The notes beneath the pieces were generated by a model. It worked only from the letters and a program-made list of their open reading frames with translations, was not told where the DNA came from and did no database searches. From Mycoplasmatota bacterium (GTDB lineage: Bacteria > Bacillota_I > Bacilli_A > Izemoplasmatales > Hujiaoplasmataceae), in contig JAEIOE010000001.1 in assembly GCA_016342455.1 (NCBI GenBank), positions 60,096-124,095 on the forward strand: a stretch of DNA of 64,000 nt, in the 5' to 3' direction. Positions 32,209 to 41,100 of this stretch are shown piece after piece (the stretch's first letter is position 1; every line of letters begins with the position of its first letter). Made by a program: the position numbers and the translations under genes.

Positions 32209-32583
32209 ATGAAAAAAGGAATTTTAATTAAGAGAAAGAGCGATGGGAAGAAGTTAGAAATTAAACTAGTAGATCTTCATTCTGATAAAAGTGTAAGCGA
32301 GTTACATCAAATATATAAATTACTTGAGGTTAGCTTAATTGATGTTGTCGAATATAAAGGAATGTCAATATATGTTGATGATGAAGGATTATTAAAAGAT
32401 GATCCAAAACTTACTATGCATATTAAAGACAGAAATCAATGTTTGTTTGGAAATCTACTTATATTAGGAAGTGTAAATGATGAGGGTGAAACTATGGGAA
32501 TAACAAAGGATGATGCAACTGCATTTTGCGATTCCAAAATATTTGTTCATCCTAAAACCGAGAGGGAATTAATTGCATGGTAG
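32209..32583 (+). CDS. DUF3846-like protein
   Basis: IHVKDRNQCLFGNLLILG-like region. Confidence 0.5.
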   Translation: MKKGILIKRKSDGKKLEIKLVDLHSDKSVSELHQIYKLLEVSLIDVVEYKGMSIYVDDEGLLKDDPKLTMHIKDRNQCLFGNLLILGSVNDEGETMGITKDDATAFCDSKIFVHPKTERELIAW

Positions 32584-32644
32584 AAATCTAGCAGTTGCAA
32601 TCAATATATTGCAACTCTTCAACAAAACTTAAAAGGAGGAAAGT

Positions 32645-32929
32645 ATGCAACAGAAGAAATATTATCCTAGTAAAAGAGATAATAACAATTCAAGTATCAC
32701 AAAACCATTTGCTAATGTGAACAGAACCAGGTATAAACAAGGTCATCAGAATCAGCTCTTAAACGCTTCTAGAAGGACTGAGACTTATTCTCAATATAAG
32801 ACTGTAATCGTTACAGAAAGTGTCAATATAGTTGATTTTAACAGCGATGATTTTGAATATGAGTTTGGAGACAAAAAAGTTAAGAAGAAACAGCATAACT
32901 ATAACAATAATCAAAGGAGGAAATACTAA
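32645..32929 (+). CDS. Hypothetical basic protein
   Basis: ORF with RBS, co-directional operon. Confidence 0.5.
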   Translation: MQQKKYYPSKRDNNNSSITKPFANVNRTRYKQGHQNQLLNASRRTETYSQYKTVIVTESVNIVDFNSDDFEYEFGDKKVKKKQHNYNNNQRRKY

Positions 32930-33247
32930 ATGCTAAACCAATGTATATTAGTCGGAAAGGTTAGCAAGATTGCTGTAAACAATGATGATGAAATCATAAT
33001 GACTTTAGGAATCAAAAGAAATGTTAGAACAGAAGATGAGTTAATAGAAAATATTGATTTCATTGATGTTAAGATATCGAAAGAAATCGATGCAACTGCA
33101 ATTGACTACATAAAAAAAAATGCAACTGTAGGTATAAAAGCCAGAGTACAATCAGTAGAGTTTGATATTGATGATAGTTGCATAAGGGTCGCAGAAATCA
33201 TTGCAGAGAAGATAACATTCATCAATATTAAGAATGATGATGAATAG
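32930..33247 (+). CDS. SSB/OB-fold-like protein
   Basis: MLNQCILVGKVSKI... start typical of SSB-like proteins. Confidence 0.65.
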   Translation: MLNQCILVGKVSKIAVNNDDEIIMTLGIKRNVRTEDELIENIDFIDVKISKEIDATAIDYIKKNATVGIKARVQSVEFDIDDSCIRVAEIIAEKITFINIKNDDE

Positions 33248-33627
33248 TGTATAAAACTATACATCTAGAAAAAGACGTCTTCGAGGATGTCTATTTTTAT
33301 AACCTCAAAAGTAGTAAATCACCTCTTTTGAACCTGTTTTATGAACAAACAGACTTATGGACACTACTTTATGCAAGTATTCAAGATGAAATACTACTTA
33401 AACTGATAGTATTTAACCTAGAGTTTAATATAGCTCCAGTTCATACATTTATAAAATATTATGAATCTGAGCTAAATAATCATAACTTAAACAGATTTCA
33501 TAAGCAATGCATCGGTTATCATGTTGCATTTTTGCTTGCAACGCTTGGATACAAAAAAACAAAACGAATCTATAGAAAGGATGCGATTATTAAATACGGT
33601 TCATTCTTTGAAAAGATTGCACTGTAA
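33247..33627 (+). CDS. Hypothetical protein
   Basis: ORF overlapping the upstream stop. Confidence 0.5.
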   Translation: MYKTIHLEKDVFEDVYFYNLKSSKSPLLNLFYEQTDLWTLLYASIQDEILLKLIVFNLEFNIAPVHTFIKYYESELNNHNLNRFHKQCIGYHVAFLLATLGYKKTKRIYRKDAIIKYGSFFEKIAL

Positions 33628-33655
33628 TGCATAACACAAAACAATGGAAGTAATC

Positions 33656-34102
33656 ATGGAAATAGTAGAAACATATTTGAAGATTAAAGACGATGCAATA
33701 CTTAATATTGCATCGATAACAAATGCAACTATGGGTGCAACTATCTTTAGGGATATGTTTGGTGATAATTCACAAGAATGTCTTGGGATAATTTGTTTAG
33801 ATACTAAAAATGTTCCTACGCACTTCTCGATTATTTATAAAGGAACTGCAAACTATATAGTTATATCACCAAAAGACATATTAAAAGTTGCACTTTTAAG
33901 CAATGCAACTTCAATTATTATGGGACACAATCATCCGTCTACGGATTTGAGTCCATCAGAAAATGATTTACAAACAACAAGGAGCATAGTGAAAGCTTGT
34001 AAGATTGTTGATATTAAACTGCTAGATCATTTGATTATAAATTCTTATGGGGATCACTATAGTATTAGAGAACACCATTCAAAGGAGTTTGGCAAAAGCT
34101 AA
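33656..34102 (+). CDS. RadC-like JAB domain protein
   Basis: IIMGHNHPSTDLSPSENDLQTTRSI...LLDHLII. Confidence 0.85.
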   Translation: MEIVETYLKIKDDAILNIASITNATMGATIFRDMFGDNSQECLGIICLDTKNVPTHFSIIYKGTANYIVISPKDILKVALLSNATSIIMGHNHPSTDLSPSENDLQTTRSIVKACKIVDIKLLDHLIINSYGDHYSIREHHSKEFGKS

Positions 34103-34110
34103 ACTCCTTT
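34081..34110 (+). terminator. Terminator overlapping the radC-like stop
   Basis: AAAGGAGTTTGGCAAAAGCTAAACTCCTTT. Confidence 0.65.
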
Positions 34111-34162
34111 ATTCAACAGGCATCACTTATGATATAATTATTCACAAGGATGGTGAGGGATA

Positions 34163-34912
34163 ATGTATAAAGTTGCAAGAATTAAAATTATTCCAAATAA
34201 TATTGGTAATGAAGATTTTGATGATTTAACAGTAGATTTTTTGTCAATGCTATACAAAAATGGACAAATACTATCTGAGTATATAGTTGAAAATCATGAA
34301 ACTTATTATTTAGCAACAGTTACTACAACTGATGACGATTCATTAGATTCAAAGTATTTTAATAAGTATATTCATATGGTATTAGAAAAAATAGACTATA
34401 GTGTAGAAATGGTGTCTGATGACGCATTATCTGAAGAGTCTTGCAAGTGTAAAGAACATGATTTTTATTTCCTTGCTCCTGTTTATAGTGAGGAATCAAG
34501 TCCCGTTTACTGTGGTAATTGTGGTAAAGAAATCCCATTAATCCATTTACCATATATAAATAATGATGAAGAGCATTTTTGGGTTTTATCATTCCAAAGA
34601 GAATTTAAAGCTGTAGACACATTATGGATGGATAGCTTATCAGATAGATTTACAAGAAGGCAATTACTTAAACACGATTCACAGTTAAGTAAAGCTGCTT
34701 TGGGAATTTGTAGGGACTTGGAAGAAAAAGTCAAGAAACCAGTCTTATACTTGATGCCTCCAAAGTATATGTTTAGTCTGTTATTTAAAAAGGACGAGAC
34801 AATTGATGTTTGTCCTAAATGTGGTAAACAATTAGAAATGGTTGATACAGAACAGGCAATTGACAAAGTATGTTGGGATTGTAGGCTTGGATTTAAAGAA
34901 GCTTCCAAATAA
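34163..34912 (+). CDS. Zinc-ribbon protein (DUF2310-like)
   Basis: CGNCGKEIP...CPKCGKQLE...CWDC. Confidence 0.6.
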   Translation: MYKVARIKIIPNNIGNEDFDDLTVDFLSMLYKNGQILSEYIVENHETYYLATVTTTDDDSLDSKYFNKYIHMVLEKIDYSVEMVSDDALSEESCKCKEHDFYFLAPVYSEESSPVYCGNCGKEIPLIHLPYINNDEEHFWVLSFQREFKAVDTLWMDSLSDRFTRRQLLKHDSQLSKAALGICRDLEEKVKKPVLYLMPPKYMFSLLFKKDETIDVCPKCGKQLEMVDTEQAIDKVCWDCRLGFKEASK

Positions 34913-34994
34913 ACTAATTTAATACATTTAAGAGTCTAGATTAATTTCTAGGCTTTTTTATTTATATGTTAATGTATTCTTAATCTTCTATGAA

Positions 34995-35046
34995 ACACCC
35001 AACAAACCATTAACGATATATATATCGAATCATTAATGGAGGGTGT
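34995..35046. promoter_or_regulatory. Nested palindrome upstream of the recombinase operon
   Basis: ACACCC..CCATTAA-CGATATATATATCG..TTAATGG..GGGTGT. Confidence 0.6.
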
Positions 35047-35051
35047 ATCAT

Positions 35052-35156
35052 ATGGAAAATCATAAAGAAAATCGTATACTTGAATTATTATACGAATTAT
35101 TATTAAGGAACTTAGAAAGGAATAGAAAGGAGAAGCAAGATGGACAAGATGAATAA
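35052..35156 (+). CDS. Small ORF (34 aa) preceding and overlapping the serine recombinase gene
   Basis: MENHKENRILELLYELLLRNLERNRKEKQDGQDE; overlaps the recombinase start. Confidence 0.45.
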   Translation: MENHKENRILELLYELLLRNLERNRKEKQDGQDE

Positions 35157-36705
35157 GAAAATTGGACTATATATAAGAGTTAGTTCTGAAAAGCAACTTC
35201 TAGAAGGTTTCTCCTTTGAAGATCAAGAAGAGAAATTAATAGAAGAAGCCAAAAGAGATAAAAGAGAATACATCTTATATAAAGATGGTGGAATTACTGG
35301 AAAGAATATGGATCAGAGACTAGGGTTAAAACAACTTATGAAAGATGTTGAATTTGGTCTAATAGATAAAGTTTTTGTTACTAAGATATCAAGACTTGCT
35401 AGAAACTCAAGAGATCTAGAAAATATCATCTATGAGTTTGAAAAGAACAATGTCTATTTTAAAGCAATAAGTGATGGAATAGATACATCTACACCAATTG
35501 GAAGTGTAATGGTTAAATTACTTGGAATCTTTGCAGAGATGGAACGTGATATCATCATTGAACAAACTCGCGCAGGTGCAGAGAAAAGAGCTAAGGAAGG
35601 AAAAATGTATGGCTCAGGACCAATCTTAGGATATGACAGAGTGCCTAATGGTAGAACAATGAAAATAATTCCTAATAAAACCGAGAAGCTAATCATAGAA
35701 AAAATATTCAACATGTATTTAGGTGGATATGGATATAAAGCAATTACTAACAATCTTAATAATGAAGGATATCGAACAAAGAAGCATAAACTATTTGCAA
35801 TCAATACCGTTAAAACGATATTAGAAAATCCACTTTATGCAGGGTACATCAGATATGGAAAATACAAAGATTGGACAAAGAAACGAAGAAAAGGATTATC
35901 TGAACAACACATCTTAGTTGAAGGAAATCATAAAGCGATTATTTCATATGAAGATTACCTAAAAGTTCAAGAAAGAATGAAAACGAATCAACGTAAAAAA
36001 CCAGCTGTAGGAAAATATATTTTATCAGGTGTTTTAACTTGTCCTGAATGTGGAAGTAAAATGGTTGGATCAAAAACTGTATATAAAACTAAACGTGGAA
36101 AAGTTGAAAAACTATATTACACATGTTCTAGATTTCACAATAAAGGAATCACTGCTTGCCATTCAAATGGTGTAAGAGTAGATTTGATTGATCCTATCGT
36201 AATTAAAAAGATTGCTAAGAAATTGGACTCTGAAAACCTTGCAGATACTCTTTATGATTATATTGTTAATAGTACTATAGATGTAAATAGTTATGATGGT
36301 AAGAAAAGGTTACTTGAAGTAGAAATATCAAAACTATCTACTCGTAAAATTGAATTAAGAGGGTTATATACTGAAGGTATTATTTCAACAGATGAACTTA
36401 AAGAAGATATTGAGAAAATTAATCATAAAACAATTGAATACCAGAGGTTAATCAACGACTTTGAGAAAGATTGTAATATCCAAGAATCTACCCCAGTAAA
36501 TATATCAAAACAAGACGTACAATCATTCTTATCTAATATATCAAATGCACTTAAAACTAATGTTGAATCAGAGAAATTAAAGGTGAAAGAGTTGATTAGA
36601 ATTATTGTGAACAAAATTGATGTTAAAAGTAAAGCCAGACTTGACATTGACATAGATATAAATTATAAGGAGATATTATACAAGTTCCTCGAAGCCGACC
36701 AATAG
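35140..36705 (+). CDS. Large serine recombinase
   Basis: GLYIRVSSEKQLLEGFSFEDQ, TKISRLARNSRDL, recombinase domain, zinc ribbon CPECGSKM...CSRFHNKGITAC. Confidence 0.95.
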   Translation: MDKMNKKIGLYIRVSSEKQLLEGFSFEDQEEKLIEEAKRDKREYILYKDGGITGKNMDQRLGLKQLMKDVEFGLIDKVFVTKISRLARNSRDLENIIYEFEKNNVYFKAISDGIDTSTPIGSVMVKLLGIFAEMERDIIIEQTRAGAEKRAKEGKMYGSGPILGYDRVPNGRTMKIIPNKTEKLIIEKIFNMYLGGYGYKAITNNLNNEGYRTKKHKLFAINTVKTILENPLYAGYIRYGKYKDWTKKRRKGLSEQHILVEGNHKAIISYEDYLKVQERMKTNQRKKPAVGKYILSGVLTCPECGSKMVGSKTVYKTKRGKVEKLYYTCSRFHNKGITACHSNGVRVDLIDPIVIKKIAKKLDSENLADTLYDYIVNSTIDVNSYDGKKRLLEVEISKLSTRKIELRGLYTEGIISTDELKEDIEKINHKTIEYQRLINDFEKDCNIQESTPVNISKQDVQSFLSNISNALKTNVESEKLKVKELIRIIVNKIDVKSKARLDIDIDINYKEILYKFLEADQ

Positions 36706-37147
36706 AGCACAGACTTCCTTTACACGAAATCTCAAACCTCAAATTCAGGGTGTATATACTGCCTTGTTACCAAGAAATTAGAGGAATATAGGATTCGATA
36801 ATATATTGGCTATTTTTAGCGGTTAGGGGCGAGGCATGCGCAAACTCGAATCCGACATTTCAGAAAGTAATAAAATCAGCAAAATAGCATTCTTATGTAA
36901 ATATTTATTCAATATTGGCTTTCAAAATATCTGAAAAGGGGTTATAATCCATTATAAGGATATTTTACTATTGATTAATAATAGCGCAGTGAGTACCTTT
37001 AGAGAACTCGTTGCCATATATGACTATGCAATTGTGCTGTTTTTTTTGAGTTTGATGGAAATGAAATCTACGATTTTACATAACGCCCAAACTCACGGTA
37101 AAAACATCTGATCAAATTGAATGTGTTTTACGAATGGAGGTAAAATA

Positions 37148-38080
37148 GTGGGCGAATATAAGCGCGGGGAGTATTTAAATAATCTGATCAAAAAAAGAGG
37201 TATATCGCAGGAACAACTTGGCAAAATAGTAGGTCTTAGTAGACAATCTGTAAATGAATATATTAAAAAAAATTCATATTATAAGATTGATGATTACATT
37301 ATTATGTCCAGGGAGTTTGATGTATCTCTTGATGATTTAATTTTTGGTGGTAAGAAGCGAACTACGAAGCTAAGAAGGTTTGCTATGAAGCTATTAGATA
37401 AAATGAAGATAGAGAAACTTCCTAATCAACCAGATGGCCTTGGTAAGTACTTGATAGACTACGTGATTGAACTAGATGATTTAGAAAAGTTCAATTTCTA
37501 TCTTAAAGAAGATGTATATCAAATTCCTCTTCATAATCATATTGGATTATTAAAGTTTTTAGTTAGACATAATCAACACGAGTTATTAAGAAAAGGAATT
37601 AGGAATACGATTGTTGATCCTAAAAGTAAAAACAATTATCTATTAAATCGATCCTTTGAATTTCCTGTATTGGATTTTGTACAAAGTCCAGGTAAACATT
37701 TTTTTGAGAGAAGCAATCATCAATACAATTCTTTAAATACATATCAGAAGGAATTTGTGGATGTAATTCTAGATACTAATTCAAATGATATTCTAGACTT
37801 GTTACCTTATGCTCCAAAAGCAAATGTAAATGATTATCATTCCTTATTTTATTGGGCTATAAAAACAAATAAAGTATTTGTTGTAAAATACTATATTGAT
37901 AAAAAGAATGATTATATAACCCAATCATATTTTGATACTGCCATTCATGAAAATGCTTGGACTGTTGCAAAATACTTTTTTGAAAATATGGAATTGAAGA
38001 CATTAGCAAATCTAAAAAAAATAAAAGATACAAAATACAAAAAAGTGTGGACAAATAAATTGAATGATATAGACAGTTAG
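37148..38080 (+). CDS. XRE-family HTH regulator with ankyrin-like C-terminus (GTG start)
   Basis: LIKKRGISQEQLGKIVGLSRQSVNEYI; RBS GGAGG before GTG. Confidence 0.7.
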   Translation: MGEYKRGEYLNNLIKKRGISQEQLGKIVGLSRQSVNEYIKKNSYYKIDDYIIMSREFDVSLDDLIFGGKKRTTKLRRFAMKLLDKMKIEKLPNQPDGLGKYLIDYVIELDDLEKFNFYLKEDVYQIPLHNHIGLLKFLVRHNQHELLRKGIRNTIVDPKSKNNYLLNRSFEFPVLDFVQSPGKHFFERSNHQYNSLNTYQKEFVDVILDTNSNDILDLLPYAPKANVNDYHSLFYWAIKTNKVFVVKYYIDKKNDYITQSYFDTAIHENAWTVAKYFFENMELKTLANLKKIKDTKYKKVWTNKLNDIDS

Positions 38081-38142
38081 ATAAACATTTTTATATCTTG
38101 TAGTAAATCAATAAATTTAGTTATTGAAGGAGTAAGAAGTCT

Positions 38143-41100
38143 ATGAACTATCAAGGTGGTTATGAATTTCAAGACAAAATTGCAGTGTACCTTTCGCTAA
38201 TGGAATATACGGAAAATACTGACAGCAAAATTACATGTGAAAAAAAAGAAGTTAATAAGGATTATTTTGATGATATAATAATAAATTCTAGTGAATTAAC
38301 AAAAAAAATACAAGTCAAATATTCTTATGATAGTGAGATTAGTGTAAGTATGCTCTCAAGTGGGGATCTCTGCCTTTTAGACTATTTTTATACTTATCAG
38401 CAACTTTCTGAAGAAAAAGAAAAATTTGAACTTAAGATAATTACTAACCGTAAGCTGGAAAGCAATCTGTTCGTACAAACATCAGAGTATAATTTTGGGT
38501 TGCTTAAATATCATTTGAAAACAGAGGCTGTCATAAAGGATAACGAAATAAATCGTTCTTTTGTTAAAATAAGAAGAGATTTGAAGTTAGAAGATTACGA
38601 AGCTTTTAAACATTTTCTTAATGAATTAGAATTTTACCAAGTTCCTAAAGATGTGTCGTTTCAGTTTTTCAATGAAGGTAGTTTTGAGTCACTTATTCTA
38701 GATTGTTTAGAAAATAAAGTTGGTATAGGTTATTTTCCTTACGAGAACTATGACTCAAGGCTGGTCGCGCTTAGAATAGAGGAAATATTTAGAGCGTTAA
38801 GAATTGGGAAAAACAAAAAAAATTTATTGAGTATAGGAAAGTTGTTTGAATTAATAGGAATTAAGAAAATATTTGATACTTTATCTCATCGTTTTCCAAT
38901 TAATGAATCAAAATATATTAGAAGAGATAATATAGCAATTAATGTAATAAATCTTCTTGAAAAAGAAAATAGAGTACACTTAGTTGGTGAACCTGGTGCA
39001 GGTAAATCATGGTTTATAGATACGTTTGTTTCTAAATTATCATATACTTGCATGAAGTATTGCTTTTTCATTAGTTTGAATGATAAAGATTATAAAAACA
39101 GGGTAATGTATAATAATTTTTTATATAATATAAAATATCAATTGTTGAAAGAATCAATATCGTCAAAAGAGTCATTTAAATTGCTTGGAGCAGTTAAAGA
39201 AGATGAATTAATAAGTTATATTAATAATATAACACAAAAATTTATTTTGGTTTTAGATGGCCTTGATCATATCACTAGAATCAGTAAATCAAATGATTTA
39301 TTAAAGCTAAGTGAGTTTATTAAAAAGATTCATAATGATAATGTCAAGATTCTATGTGTAAGTCAACCAATGGAAATATTTGAGGGTTTCCACTTTATAG
39401 AGTTTGATAAACTTACCGATGATGAAATAGGATCATATCTAAATTTATGTGGATTTAGTAAAATTCCTAAAAATATTATAGATATATCTGGGCGTAATTT
39501 TTTGTATTTAAGTTATTTAACAAAAAAATACGATGGCACGATACTTCCAGAAACACTTATTGATTTTGAATACGATGGAGATATAAGAGAGTATTATAAA
39601 TATCTCATAAACGGAGAAAGTTACAAGAATGATGTATTGTCCTTGATAGCCTGTACAAACATACCATTTACAGAAGAAGAGATAAGAAGAGTTCTTCATC
39701 AAAGAAAAATTGAAGATGTAACCAAAGCAATAACTCAATTGAAACATTTATTTAATTTTGATAAAAATAGTAACATCTATATTTATCATGAAAGTTTAAA
39801 AAGATACTTCCTTGAACAGTTTGTTGACATAGGCGTAGATTACAAAGCCAAATACTTTAAAGATATTTTGCATATTTTAGTAAATGATGAAGAATACAAC
39901 TTATTTGCTTCAAGAAAGAAATATATATTCTATTTACCTTTATTGATGGATTTAGAATATTTTGAGAAAGTAATATTCTGTTTTAGAAGCGATTTTGTTA
40001 GTCGATCTATTTCAGACGGGTTTTTATTGAGAGATATAAATAAGAACTTTGATTGTTTTACAATATCTGCAAAAGAAACTGACAACCCTTCAATGCTATT
40101 AGAATTGAGTGAAATGAGAAAACAATTGAATAGCGCTAACGAACACATTTCCGAAATGCTTGACATATATTATTATAATTTAATAAATATTAATAACAAT
40201 AATGAATATATCCAGAACGAAATTGAATACGATTTTACTCAATATTACGGGGATTTAATCGTTCCAATTAACAAAATTATATATTCTGAGAATATTAGTG
40301 ATGCAACTGATAAAGAATTAAAGTTAATTGATAATGATTACTTAAAGTCCATTTACTTAACCAAATCAATATCCAAATTAAAAAAAATAAATATAGACAC
40401 ATTAAAATCATTAAAGTTTATTGACATAAATTTTTTTGATTTCACAAACTTAGAAATAAGCGATGAAATCGCAATTCTATTAGGCGTTAGACGCGATTAC
40501 AGTCATATACAATCAAATTTAATTAAGGTAAAAGAGTTGATTCAAAAAAACTATATTTCACAAAACGATTTATTTGAGTTGCTTCCCAATATTGTGAATT
40601 TGTCTACTTCAGAAATGGAGGAGTTTGAGAGTTTTAAAGGAAGCGAATTATGGAAAGATAAATTTTACTATGTATTCATAAATACATATAATGTAAACAC
40701 AAATTTATTTGATGAACAAGTACTGGAGTTTTTAGATATTCTAAAACTGAAGAAAAAATACATATTTAAAGGGAAACCAAGGTCTGTCGACTTTTATTTT
40801 AAAAATAGTGAATTATTTTTCTTGGTAAAGTATTTAATTGATAATATTAAAGATAAGAGTAATTATGAAAAAGCTTTGCTAATATTACAATATTCTAATG
40901 AAGAATATCAAAGGTCAATTCCAAATTTAAACATTTTGGATGTCTTTTACTATATTAATGTCTTGGAAAAAGGAAAATATGTTGACATATTTATTAAGTA
41001 CATAAATAAATATCTAAGAGGAAATGATGAATACTATTTTGATTTATCAAAGACCACATTAGATATTATTCATTTTACTGAAAACGCAAATGAGAGTAAT

